From: Arcobacter sp. LA11
Lineage (GTDB): Bacteria > Campylobacterota > Campylobacteria > Campylobacterales > Arcobacteraceae
Length of the DNA stretch: 64,000 nt
Direction of reading: 5' to 3'
NCBI RefSeq assembly: GCF_001895145.1
Contig: NZ_BDIR01000001.1
Coordinates: 186,001-250,000 of the forward strand
Below, in pieces: positions 26,647 through 35,257 of this stretch. Under the pieces are notes generated by a model. It was not told the DNA's origin. It did no database searches and worked only from the letters and a program-made list of their open reading frames with translations. The position numbers were made by a program, and so were the translations under genes. Position 1 is the first letter of the stretch. Every line of letters begins with the position of its first letter.

Positions 26647-26666
26647 ATTAAGATAAGAGATAAGGT

Positions 26667-28115
26667 TTAACCTATCTCTTTTTCAATAAGATTTTCTTTC
26701 TTATAGAAATGTTTTTTTACTGCTTCAAAAACTGATTTCTCAATTGGTTGAAGAGCATAAGAATCATCAGAAATTAAATTGATTGTATTTAATTCATCTT
26801 GAGGACAACCACCAATCTTTTCTGTTAAAAGAATATCTACATCTTTTAATGTTTCTTTAATTTCTTCTATAGGATATGAACCATCACAATCCTCAGGTCC
26901 TTTACAATATGCATTTTCAACTTTTCTATGCATTACAAATTTTATTGCTTTATCTCCAGCTTCATAGATTAAGAATTCTGTTGCATTACCAAAATGTAAG
27001 TTAACTGTACCTTCTCCTGCTGTTGTAACTGCAACAAGTTTAGTCTCTCCTATTGAACTCAATTCAGATTTTGATGCTTGTTCTATTTTTATTCTATTAT
27101 TAGCTTGGTCTAATGCTGCTCTCCAGTTTTCAATAACTTCATGTTTTTGTTTTCTTGCATTTATATCATATTGAGTTTCTAACTCTTCCCAAGACATATT
27201 TTGAAATACATCAGGAGTAAACTCTTCTCCTCTATCTTCACCAATAAGACCAACTGCATCAGCACGACATTGTCTACAATGAGACATAAGCTTCATATCC
27301 ATACCACAGGCTTCTTGTGCTGCCATTACTTCTTGATCTGTTGCACTTGCTTGTCCTGTTAAACCATAATGTGTACCATACTCTTCTTTTGAAAGAAGAG
27401 GCATAATATTATGTAAAAAAACATTCAATTCTTTTAGTTTTTTTGCAACATTTACTACTTCTTTATCATTAACACCTGGAATAAGTACAGAGTTTGCTTT
27501 AACTAAGATTCCTCTATCTGTAAGCATTTTTATACCTTTTAGTTGTTGTTCTAAAAGAATTTTTGCTCCTTCTTCTCCAAATACTTTTTTATGATTCCAA
27601 TGAACCCATGGATAAATTTTAGCTCCAATTTCGCCTGTTTCATCAACAGAATTAATAGTAACTGTCACATGGTCAACATTATATTTAACCATTTCATCAA
27701 CATAATCTGGAAGTCTTAGTCCATTTGTTGATAAACAAAGTTTTTGGTCTGGTGCTTTTTCATGAAGCATTCTAAATGTATCAAAAGTCTTTTTTGGATT
27801 TGCTAGAGCATCTCCAGGACCTGCTATCCCTACAACTGAAAGTTGTTGAATGTCACCACCAACATAAAGTACTTTTTTAACAGCATCTTCTGGACTTAAT
27901 TTATTTGATGTAACTCCAGGTCTAGATTCATTTGAACAGTCAAATTTTCTATTACAATAATTACATTGAATATTACATGCAGGGGCAACCGCAACGTGAA
28001 TTCTTGCATAATGTTGGTGTGCACCTTCACTATAACATGGATGATTATTAATCTTATCCATTACCTCTTGTTCTATAGTTTCTTGTGTGCTAGTTGATGT
28101 ACAAGAACAACTCAT
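26667..28115 (-). CDS. nifB: FeMo-cofactor radical SAM protein NifB
   Basis: A 482-aa protein. Residues 1-330 are the radical SAM domain with C47-x3-C51-x2-C54 (ACNIQCNYC), and further cysteines (CRQC near 278) for the K clusters. Residues 355-470 are a NifX-like domain. NifB fuses two [4Fe-4S] clusters with a SAM-derived carbide to make NifB-co. The length matches the fused form found in Proteobacteria. It is transcribed alone from a sigma-54 promoter. Confidence 0.95.
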   Translation of the reverse strand: MSCSCTSTSTQETIEQEVMDKINNHPCYSEGAHQHYARIHVAVAPACNIQCNYCNRKFDCSNESRPGVTSNKLSPEDAVKKVLYVGGDIQQLSVVGIAGPGDALANPKKTFDTFRMLHEKAPDQKLCLSTNGLRLPDYVDEMVKYNVDHVTVTINSVDETGEIGAKIYPWVHWNHKKVFGEEGAKILLEQQLKGIKMLTDRGILVKANSVLIPGVNDKEVVNVAKKLKELNVFLHNIMPLLSKEEYGTHYGLTGQASATDQEVMAAQEACGMDMKLMSHCRQCRADAVGLIGEDRGEEFTPDVFQNMSWEELETQYDINARKQKHEVIENWRAALDQANNRIKIEQASKSELSSIGETKLVAVTTAGEGTVNLHFGNATEFLIYEAGDKAIKFVMHRKVENAYCKGPEDCDGSYPIEEIKETLKDVDILLTEKIGGCPQDELNTINLISDDSYALQPIEKSVFEAVKKHFYKKENLIEKEIG

Positions 28116-28162
28116 GCTATCTCCTTTTAAAACTAATTCTTTTTATATTTCTAATAGCTTAT

Positions 28163-28176
28163 GCATATAATGTTCC
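28163..28176 (-). promoter_or_regulatory. Sigma-54 promoter of nifB
   Basis: On the minus strand GGAACATTATATGC has exact GG-N10-GC spacing and ends in TATGCAT, a weaker -12 than the other nif promoters. The predicted start is near 28151, 36 bp before nifB. Confidence 0.85.
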
Positions 28177-28208
28177 ATAGAATAAAGTCTAAAATCTAGG
28201 AACAGAAA

Positions 28209-28421
28209 ATGCATAAAGAAAAAAAAGGATTTATTATGACAATGCAAGAACAGATAAAAGAGCAACTTTTAAAAGAATTATTTTCAAATATTGATAATAT
28301 ATATGATTTTATGGATATGAGATATGATTTAGATAAACCTTGTAATGATGCAATTATTAAAAAATTAAATGAACTTAAAGATGTTACATATAAAGTTTCT
28401 GGGCTTTGTGATTTAAAATAA
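28209..28421 (+). CDS. Small hypothetical protein divergent from nifB
   Basis: A 70-aa protein that I do not recognise: charged, with two cysteines (about residues 45 and 67) and a helical MTMQEQIKEQLLKELF start. Both ATG 28209 (AGGA upstream) and ATG 28236 (AAGGA upstream) have ribosome sites, so the true length is 70 or 61 aa. It is divergent from nifB and convergent with the flavodiiron gene. No promoter could be assigned. Confidence 0.5.
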   Translation: MHKEKKGFIMTMQEQIKEQLLKELFSNIDNIYDFMDMRYDLDKPCNDAIIKKLNELKDVTYKVSGLCDLK

Positions 28422-28429
28422 AATTAATT

Positions 28430-29683
28430 TTAATTCATTGTCATTTCAATCATTTTGCCATTTAATATTTCTGCAAATTCAACACCATATTCATAACAGT
28501 TTTGAAGTTCATCTTTAGTAGGGATCAATTTTATTTTTTGATTTTCCATTGGAGGAACTTTAAAGTTTAATGATTTTAATCTATGAATAATCATATCTAC
28601 AGCTTCACCACTCCAGCCATAACTTCCAAATGCCCCTCCAACTTTTCCTCTTTTTTCTAAAAACATCATACAAGATAATAAATCCCAAACAGGTTTTGGA
28701 GCATCAGAATTGATTGTTGGTGTTCCTATTAAAATCCCATCACTTTCTTCAAGAATATTTATCATATTTTGTTCTTCTATAGAAGCTAAGTCATATACAT
28801 TTGTAATAATACCTTCTACACTCTCTGCTCCATCAAAAATTGATTCAGCCATATCTTTTGTATTTTTATAGCTTGTTAGATAAAAAATTGATAATATCTT
28901 TTTCCCATGTGAAATAACTTTATAATCATCTTGACTCCATTGTCTATAATAATCAATATACTTTTTTGGATTTTCTCTTAATATTGGTCCATGTAAAGTT
29001 GCAATAATATCGATTTCATATTTATCATAAAGCTTAATTGCATTTAAAGCATAGGATTTAAATGGTCGCATAATATGGTCATAATAGTATTTAAAAGCAT
29101 AAAAGAAATCACCTACTAAATCATCAAAAAGACGTTTGTCATAATAGTGACTTCCAAAAACATCCCCTGAGAAAAGAAGATTATCTTCATCCACATAAGA
29201 GCTCATAGTTTCAGGCCAATGCAAATATGGAGTAGTTAAAAACTTAATTGTTTTGTTCCCTAATTTTAAAGTCTTATTGGTCCATACAGTTTCAAAATCA
29301 ATATTCTCTTTTTGGGTAATAGCTTTTAACATAGAGGTTGCTTGCGGTGAAATCATTACCTTTGCTTGTGGTGCTCTATTGATTAATTCAGGAATTGCAC
29401 CTGCATGATCAGGTTCTAAATGATGACAAATAACATATTTAATTTCATCGTAAGTACAAAGTTGCTCAATTTTACTGAAAAATTCATTTTGAAACTCTAC
29501 TTTAACAGTATCTATAATTACAATACCTTCATCTGTTTTTATAAGATATGCGTTATAAGAAGACCCATTAGCTGTTTTCATAATAATATCAAATGTTCTA
29601 ATATCAGGGTCAAAAACTCCAATAAAGTATATATTTGGAGCTATTTCAACAGGTTTAGAACTCATATTAATCTTCTCATCCAA
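28430..29683 (-). CDS. Flavodiiron protein (O2/NO reductase)
   Basis: A 417-aa protein with a metallo-beta-lactamase-like di-iron domain (residues 10-250) and a flavodoxin domain (265-410). Di-iron ligands are seen in H88-x-E90-x-D92-H93, then LHWPET, SGDVFG and TLHGP. Flavodiiron proteins reduce O2 to water or NO to N2O with electrons from rubredoxin or NADH systems. As the last gene of a nif operon it probably scavenges O2 for nitrogenase. It overlaps the NifX-like gene by 22 bp. Confidence 0.9.
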   Translation of the reverse strand: MDEKINMSSKPVEIAPNIYFIGVFDPDIRTFDIIMKTANGSSYNAYLIKTDEGIVIIDTVKVEFQNEFFSKIEQLCTYDEIKYVICHHLEPDHAGAIPELINRAPQAKVMISPQATSMLKAITQKENIDFETVWTNKTLKLGNKTIKFLTTPYLHWPETMSSYVDEDNLLFSGDVFGSHYYDKRLFDDLVGDFFYAFKYYYDHIMRPFKSYALNAIKLYDKYEIDIIATLHGPILRENPKKYIDYYRQWSQDDYKVISHGKKILSIFYLTSYKNTKDMAESIFDGAESVEGIITNVYDLASIEEQNMINILEESDGILIGTPTINSDAPKPVWDLLSCMMFLEKRGKVGGAFGSYGWSGEAVDMIIHRLKSLNFKVPPMENQKIKLIPTKDELQNCYEYGVEFAEILNGKMIEMTMN

Positions 29684-30015
29684 ATTGGTGGATTATCTTT
29701 CATTTTTATAAGAGAAGTTAGAACATCTTCTATTTTTTCATTCTCTTTTGAACTTTGCATTGGGAAAACTTTTGCTGATTTTACCATCATAGCTGCTTTT
29801 GGACCAATCTGTTGAACATATAAGATATCACTATTTTCTAAACATTCTATTTTATAAGTTAATTTATCTATCTCATCTTCTATTTCTATTGAAGAATCAA
29901 TAGCTTTTACAAAAGTGTAAGAATCTGCAATTATTTCATAAATGTAAAACTTTTTACACCAGCCAAAATGTTCATTGACATGTATATTATCTTTAGAAGC
30001 GAATGCAATTTTCAT
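29662..30015 (-). CDS. NifX/NafY-family FeMo-cofactor-binding-like protein
   Basis: A 117-aa protein of the dinitrogenase iron-molybdenum cofactor family. The start MKIAFASKD and the following NEHFGWCKKFYIYEI are diagnostic; the conserved His (HFG) is the likely cofactor ligand. Such proteins carry NifB-co or VK cluster. It overlaps its neighbours on both sides by a few bases, in the operon from 31774 to 28430. It is a paralogue of NifX at 36232. Confidence 0.8.
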   Translation of the reverse strand: MKIAFASKDNIHVNEHFGWCKKFYIYEIIADSYTFVKAIDSSIEIEDEIDKLTYKIECLENSDILYVQQIGPKAAMMVKSAKVFPMQSSKENEKIEDVLTSLIKMKDNPPIWMRRLI

Positions 30016-30983
30016 AGTATAAATATCCTAACTCTAGGGTCAATAATTTTTTGCATAGTATCTGCAATCATTGTATATGTTCCTGTTGATGCAATCGAAC
30101 ATCCAACACATGCTCCTTGATAGGCAAGTCTTATCTCTAACTCTGGGTCATTTAAATAATCTATTAAGATAATATTTCCACCATCTTTTACTAAAATTGG
30201 TCTAATAAATCTATCTAAAGCATCATTTATAATTTCTAGTTGTTCTTCTTTTTCTTTGGCTCTAAAATTATGATTTAATTCAACACCTTCAGGAAGTTCT
30301 TTATCCATTCCTGTTAATTGAATAGAAGCCATGGTATGTCCATTCTGTGCAGCTTTTAACATGCAATCAAAACCCTCTTTAACTTCATCAACTTTTGTTC
30401 TATCTTGTAATAAAACAAGAGCTAATCTAAAGGCTGCTTGGGTATGATTTTTTGCAACTGCTCGTCTGAAATACTCTTTTGCTTTTTCTAAATCCTCTTC
30501 AACTCCAATCTTTGTTTGATACATGAGTGCTAGGTTAAAGTTTGCAGAGTCGTTATCATATTTACTAGCTTCTTCAAACCACTCTTTTGCTTTTGAGAAA
30601 TCTTTATTTACTCCTTCACCTTTTAAATACATCAAACCTAGATTTGCCATAGCTTGGTCATTTTTGATTTTTGATTCTTCTTTCCAAATACTCAAAGCAG
30701 TATTGAAGTCTTTATTTTTATATGCTACTAAGGCTTCTCTATGTTTCATAAAATTCTTTCCTTCTCTTGGATTAGGAAGTTCTCTTCCATTTTTTAGTTC
30801 ATTTACTATGTGCTTTATCAAGTATTTATGTGCAAGTTCAACTGCTTCATCATAATCTTCACTTGTCCCTTTAATATCAAAATCTAAAAACTCTACTAAA
30901 AAAGCATCCCCAAGTTCATTTTCTCCACTATAACATTCATATGGATATTCCAAGGATGCATAATATGCTAAATCTTTTTTCAC
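30012..30983 (-). CDS. HicB-like / Sel1-repeat / NifU-C fusion protein
   Basis: A 323-aa protein with three parts. Residues 1-75 resemble a HicB-type fold (ending NGRELPNPRE). Residues 80-240 are Sel1/TPR-like repeats (GLMYLKGEGVNKDFSKAKEWF and three more). Residues 250-323 are a NifU C-terminal scaffold with VKDGGNI and CVGCSIAS, whose CxxC binds a transferable Fe-S cluster. No full NifU is in this window. It probably assembles or delivers Fe-S clusters to a partner bound by the repeats; the HicB-like part is unexplained. Confidence 0.75.
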   Translation of the reverse strand: MKKDLAYYASLEYPYECYSGENELGDAFLVEFLDFDIKGTSEDYDEAVELAHKYLIKHIVNELKNGRELPNPREGKNFMKHREALVAYKNKDFNTALSIWKEESKIKNDQAMANLGLMYLKGEGVNKDFSKAKEWFEEASKYDNDSANFNLALMYQTKIGVEEDLEKAKEYFRRAVAKNHTQAAFRLALVLLQDRTKVDEVKEGFDCMLKAAQNGHTMASIQLTGMDKELPEGVELNHNFRAKEKEEQLEIINDALDRFIRPILVKDGGNIILIDYLNDPELEIRLAYQGACVGCSIASTGTYTMIADTMQKIIDPRVRIFIL

Positions 30984-30992
30984 TCTAAAATC

Positions 30993-31373
30993 CTAAAAAT
31001 CTAATGCTTTGTATTCAATCCTATCCTCTAAACTAATAGTTTCTCTAAAAGGTCGAGCTTGATTAGAAGGTGAAAAAACACCTCTTTTTTTATGCACTCT
31101 AATCTTGTAAATACCTTCTTTATCTCTATTCATAAAATATTCATCAAATTCCTCAATATAAGGCATGTCCCAAGCAATAGCACCTGGTGAGGGACATACA
31201 TCAAAACATTTAGGAACAGAACAATCTACACATTCGATACATTTTTCAGGTTTTACATATGTATATTCAGGGTCATCTAAAGGGGAGTCATCTGCACTTA
31301 CAATGGCTGTTGCTGGACATTCATCAACACAAGCATCGCAGTTTATACATTCTTCGGTTATAATTACGGACAT
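30993..31373 (-). CDS. 2[4Fe-4S] ferredoxin, nif-associated
   Basis: A 126-aa protein with two clusters: CINCDACVDECPATAI (residues 9-24) and a second, CIECVDC followed by CFDVCPSPGAI near 46-62. The spacer between the clusters is long and the C-terminus extends 60 residues beyond them, unlike simple clostridial ferredoxins. It is a paralogue of the ferredoxin at 54360, with the same PYIEEFDEYF/PYTEDFNDYF and IYKIRVHKK segments. It probably supplies electrons to nitrogenase or to NifB. Confidence 0.88.
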   Translation of the reverse strand: MSVIITEECINCDACVDECPATAIVSADDSPLDDPEYTYVKPEKCIECVDCSVPKCFDVCPSPGAIAWDMPYIEEFDEYFMNRDKEGIYKIRVHKKRGVFSPSNQARPFRETISLEDRIEYKALDF

Positions 31374-31387
31374 CCTTTGCCTTTATA

Positions 31388-31774
31388 TTAATTATTACTA
31401 CATTCACATGAACAAGATGTGGTTCCTGGATTTAGTAAATTATCAGCATTTGAAGGAGTGACTAATTTAAAATTGTTTTTTAGTATCTTTCGATAAATTT
31501 CTTCTATTGTTAAATAAACACTTGAAGAACTATAAACTTTAACGCCATTTTCATTTAAATGATTAAAAACACCTTCTCCCATATGATAAAAAACAGTACT
31601 TTTAGCACCTAAATCTTTTATACATTGTGCAGTTTCAATTCCATTACCACAACCTTTATTTTCTTTAACTTTAAAGTAACCAGATTCTGGGTTTAGTATC
31701 GCAAAGTATGGAGCATTTCCAAATAAATCTGAAATAGTTGTAGCATTCTCTTCCTCTAGTGGTATAGCAATCAT
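31388..31774 (-). CDS. NifX/NifB-C-like cofactor-binding protein with Cys tail
   Basis: A 128-aa protein whose first 105 residues fit the dinitrogenase Fe-Mo cofactor fold (MIAIPLEEENATTISDLFG, then ETAQCIKDLGAKSTVFYHMG). The C-terminus ends in a cysteine cluster (CSCEC) like metal-binding tails. It is the first gene of a leftward operon with a sigma-54 promoter at 31810-31823. It could carry an Fe-S or NifB-co precursor. Confidence 0.75.
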   Translation of the reverse strand: MIAIPLEEENATTISDLFGNAPYFAILNPESGYFKVKENKGCGNGIETAQCIKDLGAKSTVFYHMGEGVFNHLNENGVKVYSSSSVYLTIEEIYRKILKNNFKLVTPSNADNLLNPGTTSCSCECSNN

Positions 31775-31809
31775 TCTTTTTCCTTTTTCAATTTGTTAAA
31801 TATCTATAT

Positions 31810-31823
31810 GCAAAAACTATTCC
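31810..31823 (-). promoter_or_regulatory. Sigma-54 promoter, leftward nif operon
   Basis: On the minus strand GGAATAGTTTTTGC has GG-N10-GC spacing. Start near 31798, 24 bp before the gene at 31774. Its -24 GG lies 12 bp from the -24 GG of the opposite promoter. Confidence 0.9.
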
Positions 31824-31835
31824 TTTAAAATAGAA

Positions 31836-31849
31836 GGAACAGTTTTTGC
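31836..31849 (+). promoter_or_regulatory. Sigma-54 promoter of nifE
   Basis: GGAACAGTTTTTGC with exact spacing; predicted start near 31861, 22 bp before nifE. It is back-to-back with the promoter at 31810-31823, so a shared activator site could drive both. Confidence 0.9.
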
Positions 31850-31882
31850 ATATAGTTTTAAAAATCAATTTAAGAGTCTAAA

Positions 31883-33223
31883 ATGGTAAATAAAAAATTA
31901 ATTCGTGATTTATTAAATGAAACTGCGTGTTCTCATAACAAAGTTAAAAAAGCTTCTTGTGATAAACCAAAACCTGGAGCAACTTCTGGTGGATGTGCTT
32001 TTGAAGGTTCTCAAATAGCATTATTCCCTTATGCAGATGTTGTTCATTTAGTTCACTCTCCTGCAACATGCATTGGAGCATCTTGGGAGACTAGAGCAAC
32101 GCTTACTTCTCATGATGGAGAGAATAATACCGTTACGGGGTTTACTACAGATGTTAATACAAACGATGTAATTTTTGGTGGAGATAAAAAGCTTGAAGAA
32201 TCTATTGATTATATAATTGAACATAAAAATCCAAAAGCAATCTTTGTATATGAGACTTGTGTAACGGCTATGATTGGTGATGATATGGATAATGTTTGTG
32301 GAAGAATGGAAAAAAAGCATTGTATACCTGTCATAGTTATTCACTCTCCAGGCTTTGTAGGAGGTAAAAATCTAGGTTCAAGATTAGGAGGAGAATCGGT
32401 TCTTCATCAATTAATTGGAACAAAAGAACCTAAAGAAATTCACCCTTATGGAATAAATCTTATTGGAGAGTATAATGTAACTGGAGATATGTGGCAATAT
32501 ACTCCAATATTAGAAAAAATTGGTATTAAAGTTGTTTCTACTCTTGCAGGGGATGGACGAATTGAAGATATTCAAATGGCACATACTGCAAAGTTAAATG
32601 TTATTGTTTGTGCTAAGTCTTTAATAAGTTTAACAAGAAAAATGCAAGAACAATATCAAATTCCTTATATTTCTATCTCATTTTATGGTAAGCGTGATAC
32701 ATCAAATGCTATTAGAAGTATAGTAAATGCTTTTGGAGATAAAGAATTAGTTCAAAAAGCTGAAAAAATCATAGCACAAGAAGAAGAAAAACTAGAAAAA
32801 GCATTAATACCATATAGAAAAATACTAGAAGGAAAAAAAGCTATTTTAAATACAGGTGGTAATAAAACTTGGTCAATAGCCAGTGCATTACAAGATATAG
32901 GAATAGATGTTATTGCGACATCTGTAAAAAAAGCTACACTTGAAGATAAAGAGATTTGTGCTAAATATGTAAATATTTTAATGAAAGACCCAGGATCTGA
33001 ACAAGCTAAATTAATAGATGAACATAATGTTGATATTTTACTTGCTGGAGGTAGAAGCTTATATACTGCAATAAAAAAGAAAGTTGCCTTTGTCGATGTA
33101 AACCAAGAGAAGAAAATAAGTTATGGAGCTTATAGTGGACTTGTAAATTTAGCTAAAGATGTTTCTCATGCTGTAAATAACAAAGTATTCAAAGTTGTTG
33201 GAAAAGAGGAACCATGGAAGTAA
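31883..33223 (+). CDS. nifE: FeMo-cofactor scaffold NifE
   Basis: A 446-aa protein of the nitrogenase alpha-like family. P-cluster-like ligands are C38 (GGCAFEG), C63 (ATCIG) and C126 (YETCVTAMIGDD). NifE pairs with NifN to mature NifB-co into FeMo-co. Length is normal (about 450). Its end overlaps cowN by 10 bp. Confidence 0.95.
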   Translation: MVNKKLIRDLLNETACSHNKVKKASCDKPKPGATSGGCAFEGSQIALFPYADVVHLVHSPATCIGASWETRATLTSHDGENNTVTGFTTDVNTNDVIFGGDKKLEESIDYIIEHKNPKAIFVYETCVTAMIGDDMDNVCGRMEKKHCIPVIVIHSPGFVGGKNLGSRLGGESVLHQLIGTKEPKEIHPYGINLIGEYNVTGDMWQYTPILEKIGIKVVSTLAGDGRIEDIQMAHTAKLNVIVCAKSLISLTRKMQEQYQIPYISISFYGKRDTSNAIRSIVNAFGDKELVQKAEKIIAQEEEKLEKALIPYRKILEGKKAILNTGGNKTWSIASALQDIGIDVIATSVKKATLEDKEICAKYVNILMKDPGSEQAKLIDEHNVDILLAGGRSLYTAIKKKVAFVDVNQEKKISYGAYSGLVNLAKDVSHAVNNKVFKVVGKEEPWK

Positions 33224-33522
33224 ATGAAAAAAGAGATAGGTATGTTAGTTTTAATAATATAGATTGCTATAAAGATGCAGCAAATGTATTAGATGCAATG
33301 TATGAACTATTTGAAAAAGAAGCAGAATCAAAAAACAGTTTTTGGGAAAGATTTGATGAATATATTCCAGAGGACTATCATAACATTTATGAAAAAGAGA
33401 ATAACAAAGATATTCTTTATCACATTTGCTCAAATGTATTCTATATTTCAGATTTATTTGAGGAATATGATTTTGAAAAAGGAATAAAATTACTTGATAC
33501 TGTAGAATATGACTGCTGTTAA
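33214..33522 (+). CDS. cowN: CowN, CO-protection protein of nitrogenase
   Basis: A 102-aa protein. DRYVSFNNIDC at the start, FWERF in the middle and DLFEEYDFEKGIKLLDTVEYDCC at the end match the CowN family, which sustains N2 fixation in the presence of CO. Other members are about 90 aa; this one has about ten extra residues in the central loop. It starts inside nifE, so it is co-translated, and its stop codon lies in a 20-bp palindrome. Confidence 0.85.
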   Translation: MEVNEKRDRYVSFNNIDCYKDAANVLDAMYELFEKEAESKNSFWERFDEYIPEDYHNIYEKENNKDILYHICSNVFYISDLFEEYDFEKGIKLLDTVEYDCC

Positions 33523-33535
33523 ATTAATTTAACAG
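33516..33535. terminator. 20-bp perfect palindrome over the cowN stop
   Basis: CTGTTAAATT/AATTTAACAG is a perfect palindrome that includes the cowN stop (33520-33522). It has no T tract, so it may be an RNA stability hairpin rather than a terminator. It lies 8 bp before the nifN sigma-54 promoter and could also be a protein site. Confidence 0.5.
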
Positions 33536-33542
33536 TATAAAA

Positions 33543-33556
33543 GGAACACTTTTTGC
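33543..33556 (+). promoter_or_regulatory. Sigma-54 promoter of nifN
   Basis: GGAACACTTTTTGC with exact spacing. The predicted start is near 33568, 26 bp before nifN, so nifN can be expressed apart from nifE. Confidence 0.9.
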
Positions 33557-33593
33557 ATATTTTATAAATAAAATGGCATCAAGGACTTTTTAA

Positions 33594-34889
33594 ATGGAAG
33601 CAATAAGTGCAAAACCACTACAACTAAACCCCATCAAACTTTCTCAACCAATGGGAGCAATGCTTTGTTTTCTAGGTATTAAAAACTGCATGCCTTTAAT
33701 GCATGGAGCGCAAGGTTGTGCATCTTTTTCAAAAGTATTTTTTACACGCCATTTCAATGACCCAATTGCAGTTCAAACAACCGCAGTAAATGATATTACA
33801 GCAGTAATTGATGGTGGTGATTATGCAATTAGTGAAAGTATTAAAAATATTACAAAAAAAGTAAAACCTGATTTAGTAGGTCTTTTTACAACAGGGCTTA
33901 CAGAGACAAAAGGTGATGATATTAAAGGGGCTTGTCTTTTGATGGAAGGTATTCAAGAGATGGCTTATGTTAATACTCCTGATTTTGAAGGTTCAATTGA
34001 GAGTGGTTTTTCTAAATCAATTGAAGCAATTATTGATCAAATCGTAAACCCAACTACAAATATCGATAATCAAAAAGCTCTAATAATTCCAAATGTAAAT
34101 ATGAAACCAATTGAGGTTGAAAAAATAAAAGATACTATTTCATTGTTTGGTTACGAGGTTTTATCACTACCTGATTTAAGTGATTCTTTAGATGGACATT
34201 TGGGGTTAAAACAAGGTGCATTGAGCTCAGGAGGTATATCTTTAGATGAGGTAAAAAATTTAGGTTCATCTTCTTTAGTTCTATCAATTGGTAGTTCAGT
34301 AAAAAAAGCTGGAACAAAAATAAAAGAAAAAAATGAAAATATAAATTTAATTCATTATAACTCTTTAGGAGGACTTGAAAACTCAGATGAATTTTTTAAA
34401 ATGCTTTGTAAAATCAAAGAAATAAGTTCTCCACATCCTAGTATTGTTAGATGGAGAAAAAGACTTCAAGATGCCCTTCTTGATACACATTTTGCTATAG
34501 GAAGCTCATCTATTGTGCTTGCTCTTGAACCAGATCAATGTATATCTATTGCAAATACTATTATAGAAGCTGGAGCAAATATAAAAGCAATTGTAACAAC
34601 ACATAAAAATGATTTACTTGAGGAAATAGAGTGTGAACATCTTTTGATTGGAGATTTTGAAGATGTTGAAAAATATCTAAAAGAGAGTGATGTCCTAATT
34701 TCAAACTTCCATGGGGAAAGATATACAATGAAACATAAAAAAGCACTAATGTTAAGAGGTTTCCCTGATTATGAAGGAGTAGGGAATCAGCTTAAAAATG
34801 ACATTTTATATGAAGGTAGTACTTATTTATTATTTGAACTTGCAAATCTAATTAATCACTATAATCATGAGGCTAATCATGAGCATTAG
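33594..34889 (+). CDS. nifN: FeMo-cofactor scaffold NifN
   Basis: A 431-aa beta-like subunit. The start has QPMGAMLCFLGIKNC (C25, C32), HGAQGCASF (C42) and FTRHFNDPIAVQTT, the NifN/NifK pattern. The third P-cluster-type cysteine region reads TTGLTETKGDD and lacks the cysteine, as is usual for NifN. It forms the NifE2N2 scaffold. It ends 11 bp inside the next gene. Confidence 0.93.
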   Translation: MEAISAKPLQLNPIKLSQPMGAMLCFLGIKNCMPLMHGAQGCASFSKVFFTRHFNDPIAVQTTAVNDITAVIDGGDYAISESIKNITKKVKPDLVGLFTTGLTETKGDDIKGACLLMEGIQEMAYVNTPDFEGSIESGFSKSIEAIIDQIVNPTTNIDNQKALIIPNVNMKPIEVEKIKDTISLFGYEVLSLPDLSDSLDGHLGLKQGALSSGGISLDEVKNLGSSSLVLSIGSSVKKAGTKIKEKNENINLIHYNSLGGLENSDEFFKMLCKIKEISSPHPSIVRWRKRLQDALLDTHFAIGSSSIVLALEPDQCISIANTIIEAGANIKAIVTTHKNDLLEEIECEHLLIGDFEDVEKYLKESDVLISNFHGERYTMKHKKALMLRGFPDYEGVGNQLKNDILYEGSTYLLFELANLINHYNHEANHEH

Positions 34890-35256
34890 TATGCATAGAC
34901 CAATAGTTTCCGCTATTGCAATAGAAATGCTTAGTGGTAAAACTAGATTAATTGGTATTCCTAAACAAAGAGTACAAGTAATAATGACACTACCTGATAT
35001 TTCAGAATTTAATGATGAATTATATGAAGCAATTGAATTTTTCAAAGATAGAGCTGAGCCTTTTATAATAACCTCAAGTTCTAAAAAGAAATGTACAAGT
35101 CTAATAGAAAAATATCAATTACGAGAAAATTTAGTTTCTACAGAATATAAAGATTTTTCAAAAATTTTTACAATGATGGATGAAAATAAAAACTTAAAGA
35201 AATCACTAATGATTATAGATACAAATTGTCAAATTACACACAAGGATATTTTATAA
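34879..35256 (+). CDS. Tpx-fold protein without peroxidatic cysteine (copy 1)
   Basis: A 125-aa protein that looks like a shortened thiol peroxidase fold: strand VQVIMTLPDISEFN, a helix, then KSLMIIDTNCQITHKDIL at the end. In Tpx the strand is followed by PSLDTPVC with the catalytic Cys; here no Cys is present in that loop. A single Cys remains near the C-terminus. ATG 34879 has GAGG six bases upstream and is preferred to 34867. It is a paralogue of the next gene and of 51716-52228. Confidence 0.65.
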   Translation: MSISMHRPIVSAIAIEMLSGKTRLIGIPKQRVQVIMTLPDISEFNDELYEAIEFFKDRAEPFIITSSSKKKCTSLIEKYQLRENLVSTEYKDFSKIFTMMDENKNLKKSLMIIDTNCQITHKDIL

Positions 35257-35257
35257 A

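Noticed and set aside
33516-33535. Palindrome before nifN as a NifA activator site
   Set aside because: It has TGT-N12-ACA, not TGT-N10-ACA, and overlaps the cowN stop, so I list it as a hairpin only.
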